Positions 51,218 through 60,104 of a stretch of DNA of 64,000 nucleotides are shown in pieces. The DNA is from Chelatococcus reniformis (GTDB lineage Bacteria; Pseudomonadota; Alphaproteobacteria; Rhizobiales; Beijerinckiaceae): contig NZ_BMGG01000011.1 in NCBI RefSeq assembly GCF_014640075.1, positions 62,432 to 126,431 of the forward strand, read 5' to 3'. The position numbers were made by a program, and so were the translations under genes. Each line of letters begins with the position of its first letter. Within the stretch, counting starts at the first letter, position 1. The notes under the pieces were generated by a model that was not told the DNA's origin, searched no databases, and saw nothing but the letters and a program-made list of their open reading frames with translations.

Positions 51218-52147
51218 ATGCCCCTGGCGTCCACCCTCCAACTGCCGCGCCTTACCATCAATCTGCTGCCGATCTACATCGCCAGTTTCTGCCTGCTGTG
51301 GAGCTTCGCCTTCGTCGCCGGCAAGATCGGCGTCACCGACTGCCCGCCGCTGATCCTGCTCGCGGCGCGCTTCCTGCTGGCTGGTGCGCTGATCCTCGGC
51401 TTGTCGCTCGCCCGGCAGGGCGCATGGTCGATGTCGTTGCGCGACATGGGCGTGTACGCGCTGCTCGGCGTCGCCAACAACGCGCTCTACCTGGGGCTCG
51501 GCTACGTCGGCCTCCAGACCGTCTCGGCCGGTCTCGGCGGCCTGATCGTCAGCACCAACCCGGTCCTCACCGCCATCCTGGCCGCCCTGTTGCTGGGTGA
51601 GCCGCTCACCTGGCGCAAGGTCGCCGGCCTTGCCCTTGGTGTCGGCGGCGTCGCCTACATCGTCGCCCACCGCATGTCGGTGGGCACAGACGCGCTCGGC
51701 GGCATCCTGTTCACGTTCGCCTCGCTCGCCGCCATCGTCGCGGGGACCGTCCTGTTCAAGCGCCTGGCTCCGAAGGGCAACCTGTGGGTCGGCAACGGCA
51801 TCCAGAACCTGTCGGCGGGCCTTGCCGTGGCTCCCTTCGCCCTGGCGCTGTCGAGCGTCGGTGACATCGTCCCCAGCGCACGCCTGCTCGGCGCCTTCAC
51901 TTTTCTGGTGGTCTGCGGCTCGATCGTGGCGTTCCTGCTGTGGTTTCACCTGCTGACGGTCTGCGGTGCCACGGCGGCGAGCTCCTTCCACTTCCTGATG
52001 CCGCCGCTCGGGATGCTGTTCGCCTGGCTCGTCCTCGACGAACAGCTCGTCGTGGAGGATCTGCTGGGCATCGTGCCGGTGGCGCTCGGCATCTATCTGG
52101 TGACGCGGCCCGCAGGGGTGCGCGGCCTTCAAGGGAGCAAGGCATGA
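51218..52147 (+). CDS. DMT-superfamily transporter (EamA family)
   Basis: A 309-aa inner-membrane protein with ten hydrophobic segments arranged as two EamA repeats. Typical features are SFAFVAGKIGVTDCPPLILLAARFLLAG and TNPVLTAILAALLLGEPLTWRKVAGLALGVGGV, echoed in the second half by LMPPLGMLFAWLVLDEQL. AAGGAG precedes the ATG. Many of this family export amino acids or metabolites. Divergent from LysR, its likely regulator. Confidence 0.9.
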   Translation: MPLASTLQLPRLTINLLPIYIASFCLLWSFAFVAGKIGVTDCPPLILLAARFLLAGALILGLSLARQGAWSMSLRDMGVYALLGVANNALYLGLGYVGLQTVSAGLGGLIVSTNPVLTAILAALLLGEPLTWRKVAGLALGVGGVAYIVAHRMSVGTDALGGILFTFASLAAIVAGTVLFKRLAPKGNLWVGNGIQNLSAGLAVAPFALALSSVGDIVPSARLLGAFTFLVVCGSIVAFLLWFHLLTVCGATAASSFHFLMPPLGMLFAWLVLDEQLVVEDLLGIVPVALGIYLVTRPAGVRGLQGSKA

Positions 52148-52194
52148 CGAGGGGCTCGCGTGCGGTCGGCATCGGCCTCGACGTGTCAGGCGGC

Positions 52195-52281
52195 CTACAG
52201 CCTCGTCCCGTCGGGGAAGACGACGCAGATGTCGAACAGTTCGCGCCGCTCGGCATCGATCGGCACATGAAACGTGCCGCC
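52195..52281 (-). pseudogene. possible coding remnant directly beyond the TetR stop codon
   Basis: Past the TAA of the TetR gene at 52282, the same frame stays open for 28 residues and contains HVPIDAERRELFDICVVF and PDGTRL before a TAG. The composition looks protein-like, not random. It may be the end of a lost gene, or a readthrough tail. A CGGCAC-N7-GTGCCG hairpin at its start could instead be a transcript end. I do not recognise the family. Confidence 0.25.
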
Positions 52282-52992
52282 TTACGTCGACCGCAGCCGT
52301 GTCCTTGCCGCCTTGCGGGCGCGGCTCTTGGGTCGTTGCTTCTCGACCGGACCCGTCTCTGCGCCGACAGCGAACAGCCCGTGCCGCAGCAGCTTCATGT
52401 AGGCGCTGTTGACAGCCGCGGGCACGGCCGCCTTGCTGCCGCCCCGTGCATAGCGGAAGGTCAGGTATGAGCGGGCGGCAAGCAGGATGTAGGCGATCGG
52501 CTCGATCTCGTCGTCGGTGAAATCGCGAAGATCACCGCGCTCCTTGGCCCGGCGCAGCGTGCGCAGGAATCCGTCGCCGAAATTCTCGACGTGCTGGCGG
52601 TAGATTTCGGGAACGAATACTTCGCCCTCGTTGAGGATTCGGTAGAACTCCGGGTGGATCTTGAGGAATTCGAACCAGGCGTTGAGCCGGGCCTCTTCGC
52701 GCGCGACCGGATCCGACACGGCAGCGACACTTTCGGTGACATGCTGAAGCAGAATTTCGCCGAGTGCGGGCAATAATTGCTCAAACAGATCCTGCCGCGA
52801 GTCGAAATAATTATAGAACGTGCCGTGCGCGACCTTGGCCACGCTTGTAATGCGGCTGATCGATGCATCGGCATAGCCGTATTTGCCGACGACGGCCGCC
52901 GCGGCAAGGAAGATCGCCCGCCGGATCCCCTCCGAGGTCTCGGCTCGGGTCTTCTTGATCCGTCTTGCCCGGACCGGCGCCGTCGCTGCCAT
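52282..52992 (-). CDS. TetR/AcrR-family transcriptional regulator
   Basis: A 236-aa TetR protein with helix-turn-helix IFLAAAAVVGKYGYADASI and SVAKVAHGTFYNYFDSRQDL. The C-terminal ligand domain includes FYRILNEGEVFVPEIYRQHVENF, and the tail is very basic (KQRPKSRARKAARTRLRST). I start at 52992 (MAATAPVRAR), with GGAAGGG nine bases upstream; the GTG at 53013 is an alternative. It is divergent from the large operon beginning at 53150 and is its likely regulator. Confidence 0.88.
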   Translation of the reverse strand: MAATAPVRARRIKKTRAETSEGIRRAIFLAAAAVVGKYGYADASISRITSVAKVAHGTFYNYFDSRQDLFEQLLPALGEILLQHVTESVAAVSDPVAREEARLNAWFEFLKIHPEFYRILNEGEVFVPEIYRQHVENFGDGFLRTLRRAKERGDLRDFTDDEIEPIAYILLAARSYLTFRYARGGSKAAVPAAVNSAYMKLLRHGLFAVGAETGPVEKQRPKSRARKAARTRLRST

Positions 52993-53063
52993 CCGCCTGA
53001 ACCCTTCCATCACTCGTGTCCGTGCCGCCCGCGCAGCCGCCTCCAGCGGATAGCACGATCGGC

Positions 53064-53091
53064 TTGACAGCCAAATCCCTGCATGAATAGT
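53064..53091 (+). promoter_or_regulatory. sigma-70-type promoter of the 53150-64000 operon
   Basis: TTGACA (53064-53069) and AATAGT (53086-53091) are 16 bases apart, pointing at the livM gene. Predicted initiation near 53098 leaves about 50 bases of leader to the TTG at 53150. The gap to the divergent TetR gene (start 52992) is short enough for one operator to serve both; ATGACTCGTGGATCAT (53098-53113) is an imperfect dyad at the start site. Confidence 0.45.
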
Positions 53092-53149
53092 GGTTCCATG
53101 ACTCGTGGATCATAAATCACCAAGCGCAACGGGTCGATGGGGAAACGCA

Positions 53150-54163
53150 TTGAGGTCAGTCGTTGAGCCGCTGAGCCCTTCCAAGGCTGGGGCCGCGCCG
53201 CACAAAAGCATCCTCGCCCGGTATCGGCCGTGGCTCGTCGCCCTGGCGGTGCTGGCGGCGCTGTTCGCCGCCGCGCCGCGGCTGCTGTCGGACTACCAGC
53301 TCTACACGCTCAACCTGATCCAGGTGAACATCCTGCTGGCCGTCGGTCTCAACCTGGTGATCGGCGTCACCCGCCAGTTCGCCCTGTTCAGCGGCGCGCT
53401 GCTCGGCATCGGCGCCTATGTCGCCGCGTTGCTGCAGATGCGCCTGGGCGTGCCGTTCCTGCTGTCGCTGCCGGTGGCCGTGCTGGCCACCATGGCCGTC
53501 TCGGCGGCGGTCAGCCTCGTCGCATGGCGCGCCGGCGGCCTCTACCTGGCCATGATCACCTTCGGCTTCGGCGAGGTGTTCCAGTTCATCCTCGTGCATG
53601 CGGACGCGATCACCAACGGCCCCGACGGGCTGGCCGTGCCGCGCCCAGCCTTCGCCGGCGTGTCCTTCGCCGCGCCGGCGCGGCTGTTCGAGCTGTTCCT
53701 GCCGCTCACGGCCATCGCCGTCGCCGGCTACCGCTTGATGGAGACGGGCTCGCTCGGCCGGACCATGACGGCGCTGGGCGATTCCGAGATCGCCCTCGCC
53801 AGCGTCGGCCGCGACCCGCGCATGGCCAAGACGATCGCCTTCGCCATCCAGGGCGCCTATGCCGGTCTCGCCGGCGCCATGTTCGCGGCCGCCGTGGGCT
53901 TCATCGACCCCTATTCCTTCGGGCTCGGCGTCACCCTCCAGCAGCTGACCGCGATCGCCGTCGGCGGCTTCGGCAGCCTCGCCGGTGCCGTTGTCGGCGG
54001 CGCCGTCCTCACCTTGATCGAGCGCGGGGTCATGGATCTGCCCGGCGTCCGCGAGATCGTCTATGGCCTGGCGCTGCTCGTCGTTTTCCTGGGCTTTCCG
54101 GCCGGGCTCGCCGGTCTCTTCTCGCGCCGACGCGCATCCAGGCCAGCGGACGCCGGCCGATGA
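53150..54163 (+). CDS. livM: branched-chain amino acid-type ABC transporter permease LivM
   Basis: A 337-aa inner-membrane permease with about nine hydrophobic segments. It has the LivM pattern IGVTRQFALFSGALLGIGAYVAAL and the loop GGFGSLAGAVVGGAVL. I choose the TTG at 53150, with GGGGA six bases upstream; a GTG at 53105 is in frame but would fall almost on the predicted transcription start. It opens an eleven-gene same-strand operon. Its partner permease livH is encoded nearly 7 kb downstream at 60105, an unusual separation. Confidence 0.9.
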   Translation: MRSVVEPLSPSKAGAAPHKSILARYRPWLVALAVLAALFAAAPRLLSDYQLYTLNLIQVNILLAVGLNLVIGVTRQFALFSGALLGIGAYVAALLQMRLGVPFLLSLPVAVLATMAVSAAVSLVAWRAGGLYLAMITFGFGEVFQFILVHADAITNGPDGLAVPRPAFAGVSFAAPARLFELFLPLTAIAVAGYRLMETGSLGRTMTALGDSEIALASVGRDPRMAKTIAFAIQGAYAGLAGAMFAAAVGFIDPYSFGLGVTLQQLTAIAVGGFGSLAGAVVGGAVLTLIERGVMDLPGVREIVYGLALLVVFLGFPAGLAGLFSRRRASRPADAGR

Positions 54164-54894
54164 GCCCACTCTTGGACATCCGCGGCGTCAGCGTCCGCTT
54201 CGGCGGGCTCGCAGCCGTGAGCGACCTGGCTCTGGCTCTGGGCCAGGGCGAGATCCACGCCCTGATCGGACCCAATGGCGCAGGCAAGAGCACCGTGATC
54301 AACTGCATCTCAGGCTTTCAGCCGCTGAGCGCGGGCGAGATGCGGCTGGGTGACGAACGGCTCGGGCAGCTGACGCCGGTCACGGCCGCCCGCAAGGGTA
54401 TCGCGCGCACCTTTCAGACACCGCAGCTGTTCGGCCGGCTCAGCGTTGCCGACAACGTGCGCGTCGCCTCGCGAAGCGGACGCACGGGCCTGTTCGACGG
54501 CGGCGAGCTGATCGAGCTCGTCGGACTGGCAGGCCTCCAGGCACGGGCCGCCGAGAGTCTTGCCTATGGTCAGCAGCGCCTGCTCGAAGTGGCCCGAGCG
54601 CTGGCCTGCGCCCCCCGCCTGCTGCTCCTCGACGAGCCCGCCGCAGGACTTGCAGCCGACGACATCGCCCGGCTGGCCCGGTTGCTGCGCCGCATCGCCG
54701 GCGAGCTCGGCCTCGGCATCTTGCTGGTCGAGCACAACGTCGGCCTGGTAAAGCGGCTGTGCGACCAGGCAACGGTGATGCACCACGGCCTCGTCATCGC
54801 CAGCGGCTCTCCCGCTGCGGTGCTGTCCGACCCGGCCGTGGTTACGGCCTATCTGGGCGCGCAGGCATCACCTTCGCAGGCCCGGCCATGCTGA
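54160..54894 (+). CDS. livG: branched-chain amino acid-type ABC transporter ATPase LivG
   Basis: A 244-aa ATPase. Walker A is GPNGAGKST, Q-loop region IARTFQTPQLF, signature LAYGQQRLLEVARAL, Walker B LLLLDEPAAGL and switch LLVEHNVGLV. It overlaps the livM stop by ATGA and the livF start by seven bases. Confidence 0.93.
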   Translation: MSPLLDIRGVSVRFGGLAAVSDLALALGQGEIHALIGPNGAGKSTVINCISGFQPLSAGEMRLGDERLGQLTPVTAARKGIARTFQTPQLFGRLSVADNVRVASRSGRTGLFDGGELIELVGLAGLQARAAESLAYGQQRLLEVARALACAPRLLLLDEPAAGLAADDIARLARLLRRIAGELGLGILLVEHNVGLVKRLCDQATVMHHGLVIASGSPAAVLSDPAVVTAYLGAQASPSQARPC

Positions 54895-55622
54895 GCGTGT
54901 CCGGCCTCACGCTCTCCCATGGCGCAGCCGTCGCCGTCAGGGACGTCTCGTTCGAGGTGCGTGAGCACGAGGTCACGGTGCTGCTCGGCGCCAACGGCGC
55001 CGGCAAGACCACGATCATGATGGCGCTGTCGGGCCTGCTACCGGTTCGCGCCGGCGATATCCGTCTCGACGGGCACCGCATCACCGGCGCCGGCAACGAT
55101 CGACTCGTCGGCCTCGGCATCGTGCAGGTGCCGCAAGGCCGGCAGGTGTTTCCCGGCATGACCGTGCGCGAAAACCTCGAGCTCGGTGCCTTCCTGCGCC
55201 GGGACCGCAACGTCGGCACCGATCTCGATCGCATCTTCGCGCATTTCCCCAAGCTCGCCGAGCGAACAGGCCAGACCGCCGGAACGCTCTCGGGCGGCGA
55301 GCAGCAGATGCTCGCGATCGGCCGCGCGCTGATGGGCAAGCCGCGCCTGCTGCTGCTCGACGAGCCCTCGCTGGGCCTCGCACCCGTGATCGTCGACGCG
55401 GTCTACGACATCGTCGCCGAGTTGGTGCGCGACGGCCTCACCATCCTGCTTGCGGAGCAGAACGTCGCCAAGGCGCTGTCGGTGGCGGCCCGCGGCTTTG
55501 TCCTCGAGAACGGAACGGTCATCGCATCGGGATCCGGGGCCGAGCTCGCGGCGACCGATTTCGTCCACAGGGCCTACCTCGGATCGTCCGACGACGACCT
55601 CCCTCATGACGCGGAGAGATAA
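54888..55622 (+). CDS. livF: branched-chain amino acid-type ABC transporter ATPase LivF
   Basis: A 244-aa ATPase. Walker A is GANGAGKTT, VPQGRQVFPGMTVRENLELG follows, then signature LSGGEQQMLAIGRAL, Walker B LLLLDEPSLGLAP and LLAEQNVAKAL. Followed after three bases by the thiolase-fold gene, linking uptake with catabolism in one transcript. Confidence 0.93.
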   Translation: MLSVSGLTLSHGAAVAVRDVSFEVREHEVTVLLGANGAGKTTIMMALSGLLPVRAGDIRLDGHRITGAGNDRLVGLGIVQVPQGRQVFPGMTVRENLELGAFLRRDRNVGTDLDRIFAHFPKLAERTGQTAGTLSGGEQQMLAIGRALMGKPRLLLLDEPSLGLAPVIVDAVYDIVAELVRDGLTILLAEQNVAKALSVAARGFVLENGTVIASGSGAELAATDFVHRAYLGSSDDDLPHDAER

Positions 55623-55625
55623 TTG

Positions 55626-56840
55626 ATGAGCTTGAGATCGGATTCGGCCGTCGCCATCGCCGGCGTGGGCGAAACAGCGGTCGGGAACCTGCCGGGAACC
55701 CATTCGACGGAACTCTACATCGAGGCCGCCCGTCGCGCGATCGAGGACTCAGGTCTTGCCAAGAGCGAGATCGACGGCCTGCTCACGACGGCATCCGTCG
55801 TGGACGACAACGTCCGCCACCACATGGTCATCGCCGAGCACCTCGGCCTGTTCTGCAAGACTTTGTGCGATACCCTGCGCACGGGCGGTGCCGCATTCGG
55901 CTACGCCGTGCAGCTGGCGCAGTGGGCCGTGCAGTCGGGTCGCTGCCGGGCCGTGCTCGTGGTCTCGGCCGACAACCTCCTGAGCGGGCCGGGTGCCGGC
56001 CATGGCGTCACCGCCTACACCGAGCTCGGCGCTCATTCGCTCGAGTTCGAAGTGCCGTTCGGCGGCCATATCCCCTCCTTCTACGCGCTCGTCGCTGCCC
56101 GGCACATGCACGAGTACGGCACCACCGAAGAGCAATTGGCGGCCATCGCGGTGGCGTGCCGCAAGCACGCGGCGCTGAATCCGGCAGCCCAGAAGCGGAC
56201 GCCGATCACCATCGACGACGTGATCAACTCGCGCCGGATTTCCTCGCCGCTGAAGCTGCTCGACTGCAGCCTGATCTCGGATGGCGGCGGCGCCGTCATC
56301 GTCACCACGCTGGAGCGGGCCCGGGATTTGAAGCAGCGGCCCATCCGCGTGCTCGGCACGGGGCAGGCGCAGTCCTACTATCACATGGGGCATCTGGCCG
56401 GCGGCGTCGGCCTGCCCCGCGAGCGCAAGGGCGAGTTCAATCTCACCTCGACCGTGCAGAAGGTCGCCGGCCGGGACGCCTTCGGCGAAGCAGGCATCAC
56501 GCCGGCCGACATCGACGTGGCGGAGATCTACGACAGCTTCACGATCACCGCCCTGATGCAGTTCGAAGACCTCGGCTTCTGCAAGAAGGGCGAGGGCGGT
56601 GCCTTCGTCGAGGGCGGCCGCATCGAGCTCGGCGGCGCGCTGCCCACCAACACCCACGGCGGCCTGCTGTCCTACGCCCATCCGGGCATGCCGGGCGGCA
56701 TCTTCCACCTCATCGAAGGCGTGCGCCAGTTGCGGCACCAATGCGGGCCGCGCCAGGTCGAGGGCGCCCAGACCGCGTTGGTGACCGCGGTCAGCGCCGT
56801 CGCCTCCAACCACTCCGTCTGCATCCTCGGGAGGGACTGA
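55626..56840 (+). CDS. thiolase-fold protein, SCP2-thiolase/Ltp2-like, probable acyl-CoA aldolase
   Basis: A 404-aa thiolase-superfamily protein of the lipid-transfer (SCP-x, Ltp) branch. C-terminal motifs are intact: EIYDSFTITALMQFEDLGF, NTHGGLLSYAHPGMPGG and SVASNHSVCILGRD-type ending. At the N-terminal active-site turn, the usual Cys-x-Ser-Gly reads LRTGG (84-88), so the nucleophilic Cys seems lost; nearby Cys77 and Cys81 are out of register. This matches retro-aldolases such as Ltp2 of steroid side-chain breakdown, which work with a DUF35 partner. The next gene, three bases on, is a DUF35 protein. Confidence 0.85.
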   Translation: MSLRSDSAVAIAGVGETAVGNLPGTHSTELYIEAARRAIEDSGLAKSEIDGLLTTASVVDDNVRHHMVIAEHLGLFCKTLCDTLRTGGAAFGYAVQLAQWAVQSGRCRAVLVVSADNLLSGPGAGHGVTAYTELGAHSLEFEVPFGGHIPSFYALVAARHMHEYGTTEEQLAAIAVACRKHAALNPAAQKRTPITIDDVINSRRISSPLKLLDCSLISDGGGAVIVTTLERARDLKQRPIRVLGTGQAQSYYHMGHLAGGVGLPRERKGEFNLTSTVQKVAGRDAFGEAGITPADIDVAEIYDSFTITALMQFEDLGFCKKGEGGAFVEGGRIELGGALPTNTHGGLLSYAHPGMPGGIFHLIEGVRQLRHQCGPRQVEGAQTALVTAVSAVASNHSVCILGRD

Positions 56841-56842
56841 CC

Positions 56843-57256
56843 ATGACCAGCGCGATGCCGACCATACCGCCCGAGCCGACGCCGCTGTCGCGGCCGTTCT
56901 GGGACGCCTGCCGGGAGCACCGGCTGATCATGCAGGCCTGCCAGGATTGCGGCGAGCTGACCTTCTACCCTGCCCACATGTGCCCCACCTGCGGCGGCGG
57001 CCACCTCAAGTGGCAGGAGCTCAGCGGCCGCGGCCGGATCCATTCGGTGACGACGGTCTATCGCCCGGCAGCCCCGGTCTTCGCCGGGTCTGTGCCCTAC
57101 GTCATCGCCCTCGTCGAAGTGGCCGAGGGGCCGATCATGATGAGCAACATCGTGGGGCCTGGTGCGCTCGAAGCGAAGATCGGCGATACCGTCGACGTCG
57201 TCTTCGAAGACCTCGCCGAGGTGACGCTGCCGCGCTTCAAGCTGCCCGGGGGCTGA
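56843..57256 (+). CDS. Zn-ribbon/OB-fold DUF35 protein, partner of the thiolase-fold protein
   Basis: A 137-aa protein with a rubredoxin-like zinc ribbon (Cys33, Cys36, Cys47, Cys50 in CQDCGELT and CPTCGGG) followed by the OB-fold (GRGRIHSVTTVYRP, IGDTVDVVFEDL). DUF35 proteins bind acyl-CoA and pair with thiolase-fold enzymes, for example ChsH2 with Ltp2. The immediate adjacency to the thiolase-fold gene implies a complex. Confidence 0.9.
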   Translation: MTSAMPTIPPEPTPLSRPFWDACREHRLIMQACQDCGELTFYPAHMCPTCGGGHLKWQELSGRGRIHSVTTVYRPAAPVFAGSVPYVIALVEVAEGPIMMSNIVGPGALEAKIGDTVDVVFEDLAEVTLPRFKLPGG

Positions 57257-57258
57257 CG

Positions 57259-58842
57259 GTGCAGACCTTCGTCGATCTGGCGGCCCGGCTGGAGGCGCGC
57301 GGCAGTAGCCCGGCCCTGGTTTGCCAGGGCCGGGCCCATACGGCCGGCGCACTCGCCGACGAGGCGGGGCGGATCGCCCGTGCGCTCATGGCGGCCGGCG
57401 TCGGCCGTGGCGAGCGCGTCTGCGTCTGGTTGCCGAACGGGCCCGAGTTCGTCCTCATCGAGCTCGCGACAGCGATGATCGGCGCCGTGTTCGTGCCGAT
57501 CCATACCCGTTACGGATCGAGCGAACTCGCCAACATCCTGGGTCAGGCGGAGCCGGCGATGCTGGTCTACCAGCGCGCCTTCCTGCAAGCCGATCTGGAC
57601 GCGACGCTGCTGAAAGCCGCGCCGCAGGTCGCAGCCGGCGCGCCGCAAGCCGCCGCGGTCAGATTCGTCTCCCTGGACGGCAGCCGTCATGCCGGCGTCA
57701 CCACCTGGTCGGACTTGCTGGCCGGGGCCGATGCGGTCCCCGAGAGCGCCCTCGAAGCCGCACGTGCCGCCGTGCGCCCGGACGACCCGGCCGTCTGCAT
57801 CTTCACCAGCGGCACGACCGGCGTGCCCAAGGGCGCCATGCTCAGCCATCGGGCGATCCTGACGACCGAGCAGCGCGTCGGCGACGCCATGGGCATCGCC
57901 GACGGCGACCGGGTGCTCTACGCCGCACCGCTGCCGTCGGTGTTCGGCTGCTGCAATGCGCTGGTCGCCACGTGGAGCCATGACGCCTGCCTCGTGCTGA
58001 TGCCCACCTTCGAAGCCGGCGAGGCGCTGGCGACGATCGAGGCCGAGCGGTGCACGATGATCTACGGCGTGCCCACCATGTTCGTGATGCTGCTCGGCCA
58101 TCCCGCCTTCGCAGCGGAGCGGACGCGCTCGCTGCGCGGCGGCATCGTCGGGGGCGCCCCGTGCGCGCCGGCGCTGGCCGAGGCGATCATGCACGATCTC
58201 GGCGTCAAGGATCTCGTCAGCGGCTACGGCATGTCGGAGACCTGCGCGGTGATTTCGATCACCCGCATCGGCGATCCGCCACCCGTGGTCGCCCAAACCG
58301 TGGGGCGCCCGCTGCCCGGCGTCGAGATCCGTATCGTCGATCCGGCCGCGGACGTGCTGGTCGCCGCCGAGGAGGGCGAAATCTGCATCCGCGGCATCAA
58401 CCTGATGCTCGGCTATTTTGGCGGCAGCAGCGGCCTGAAGCGGCCGTTTCCCGATGGCTGGTTCCGCACCGGCGACCTCGGCACCATCGATGCCGACGGC
58501 AATCTGCGCATCACCGGCCGCTGCTCCGACATGATCCTGGTGGGCGGCTTCAACGTCTATCCGGTCGAGATCGAAGCGTTGCTCGCGCGCCATCCCGCCG
58601 TCAGCCAGGCCCACGTCGTCGGCATCCCCGACGAACGCATGGGCGAGCGGCCGGTCGCCTTCGTCCAGCTCGACGCCCATGTCCGCGTCGGCGCCGAGGA
58701 GCTGGCGCAGTACTGCACAGAAAACATCGCCAAATACAAGGTTCCGGCGCGGTTCATCTTCGTCGACGACTTTCCGATGACGCCGCTCGGCAAAATCCAG
58801 AAGTTTGAGCTCAAGAAGATGGCGACCCAAGTAGGCGCCTGA
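57259..58842 (+). CDS. AMP-dependent acyl-CoA ligase
   Basis: A 527-aa ANL ligase. P-loop FTSGTTGVPKG; adenylate motif GYGMSETCAV; hinge region WFRTGDLGTIDADGNLRITGRCSDMILVGGFNVYP; A10 lysine in TPLGKIQKFELKK. The GTG at 57259 lies two bases after the DUF35 stop, so translation is coupled. It would activate an imported acid for the cleavage enzymes encoded before it. Confidence 0.91.
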   Translation: MQTFVDLAARLEARGSSPALVCQGRAHTAGALADEAGRIARALMAAGVGRGERVCVWLPNGPEFVLIELATAMIGAVFVPIHTRYGSSELANILGQAEPAMLVYQRAFLQADLDATLLKAAPQVAAGAPQAAAVRFVSLDGSRHAGVTTWSDLLAGADAVPESALEAARAAVRPDDPAVCIFTSGTTGVPKGAMLSHRAILTTEQRVGDAMGIADGDRVLYAAPLPSVFGCCNALVATWSHDACLVLMPTFEAGEALATIEAERCTMIYGVPTMFVMLLGHPAFAAERTRSLRGGIVGGAPCAPALAEAIMHDLGVKDLVSGYGMSETCAVISITRIGDPPPVVAQTVGRPLPGVEIRIVDPAADVLVAAEEGEICIRGINLMLGYFGGSSGLKRPFPDGWFRTGDLGTIDADGNLRITGRCSDMILVGGFNVYPVEIEALLARHPAVSQAHVVGIPDERMGERPVAFVQLDAHVRVGAEELAQYCTENIAKYKVPARFIFVDDFPMTPLGKIQKFELKKMATQVGA

Positions 58843-58865
58843 TCAAGCCCAAGGGAGGTTCAGAC

Positions 58866-60098
58866 ATGATTGATCTACCGAGAGGGGTGCTCCTGGGCCT
58901 CGCGGCCGTCGCCGTCGGCAGCATCTCCACTCCGGCTCGGGCGCAGAACGCGCCGGGCGTCACCGATACGACGATCCGCATCGCCGTCGCCGATGCCCTG
59001 AGCGGCGCCTATTCCCAATACGGCGTGCCCAGCCTCAACGGCGTGAAGTACGTGTTCGACAAGGTCAATCAGGCCGGCGGCCTGTTCGGCCGCAAGCTCG
59101 AAGTGGTGTCGGAGGACGATGGCTGCTCGCCCAAGCAGGCCGTAGGCGTCGCCACCAAGCTCGCGTCGGAGAAATCGGTGCTCGCCGTGCTCGGCCTCAC
59201 CTGCTCGTCGGCGGCCGTGGCCGTGCGAGACACCATCGCGCCGACGACGCCAATTCCGTTCATCTCCTTCTCGAGCGGCGGCCATACCTCTTCGTCTGCG
59301 GCCCTGGGCGGCCTGAAGCCTAACTTCTACTTCATCGCGACCTCGGTGCATGCCCAGGGCGGCGCCCTGGTGAATTTCGCCGTGAACCAGCTCAAGCCGA
59401 CCCGCGTCGCCTTCATCGGCCAGACCGACGTCTATGGTAAAGAGGGCCGCCAGGGCGTCGAGGCCATGCTCGCGTCCTACGGCCTCAAGTTGGTCGCCGA
59501 CGAGACCATGGAGCCGCGCGGCACCGACGCCAGTGCCCAGGTGCTCAAGCTGAAGGCGGCCAATCCCGACGTGGTGATCGCCTTCCTATACCAGGTGCCA
59601 GCCCAGACACTGCTGCGCCAGGCCGACGAACTCGGCTTCCGGGCCAAGATCATCACCTCTGCCTCAGTCACGGACTCGAGCATCTACACCTCGCTACAAC
59701 CGAGTGCACTGGAGAACTACTACGGTGGCATGCTCGCCAGGGACGTGCTCACCGGCCCGCTGATGAAGCCGTTGATGACCAGCCTTCAGACGCAGTTTCC
59801 GGGTGTGACGTTCAACCCCCTGGTGGCGTCCGGCATCGGCGCAGGCGAGGTCATCGTTGCGGCGCTGCGGCGCGTCGGAAAGGACGTAACGGCCGAGAAG
59901 CTGGTCGCGGAGCTCGACCGCACCCGTGACATGGCGACGAGCGCGCTGAGCTATCCCGTGACCTTCACGCCCGACAACCACATGGGCGGGCGCGGCCTCC
60001 ACATCTACGAGATCAGGAACGGCGTGGAGATGTCGGCCATGCCGGGGTATTGGCCCGGAACGGAGAAAGCCGCCGGTCCGGCCATCGTGAAGGACTAA
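58866..60098 (+). CDS. ABC transporter substrate-binding protein, Leu/Ile/Val family (operon with livMGF/livH)
   Basis: A 410-aa periplasmic binding protein with signal peptide (MIDLPRGVLLGLAAVAVG, cut near ARAQ) and mature start APGVTDTTIRIAVADALSGAYSQYG. GGGAGG precedes the ATG. It is unlike the group A and B proteins. Lying directly before livH, it is probably the specific binding subunit of the importer formed with livM, livG and livF upstream. Confidence 0.92.
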   Translation: MIDLPRGVLLGLAAVAVGSISTPARAQNAPGVTDTTIRIAVADALSGAYSQYGVPSLNGVKYVFDKVNQAGGLFGRKLEVVSEDDGCSPKQAVGVATKLASEKSVLAVLGLTCSSAAVAVRDTIAPTTPIPFISFSSGGHTSSSAALGGLKPNFYFIATSVHAQGGALVNFAVNQLKPTRVAFIGQTDVYGKEGRQGVEAMLASYGLKLVADETMEPRGTDASAQVLKLKAANPDVVIAFLYQVPAQTLLRQADELGFRAKIITSASVTDSSIYTSLQPSALENYYGGMLARDVLTGPLMKPLMTSLQTQFPGVTFNPLVASGIGAGEVIVAALRRVGKDVTAEKLVAELDRTRDMATSALSYPVTFTPDNHMGGRGLHIYEIRNGVEMSAMPGYWPGTEKAAGPAIVKD

Positions 60099-60104
60099 CC
60101 ACTG

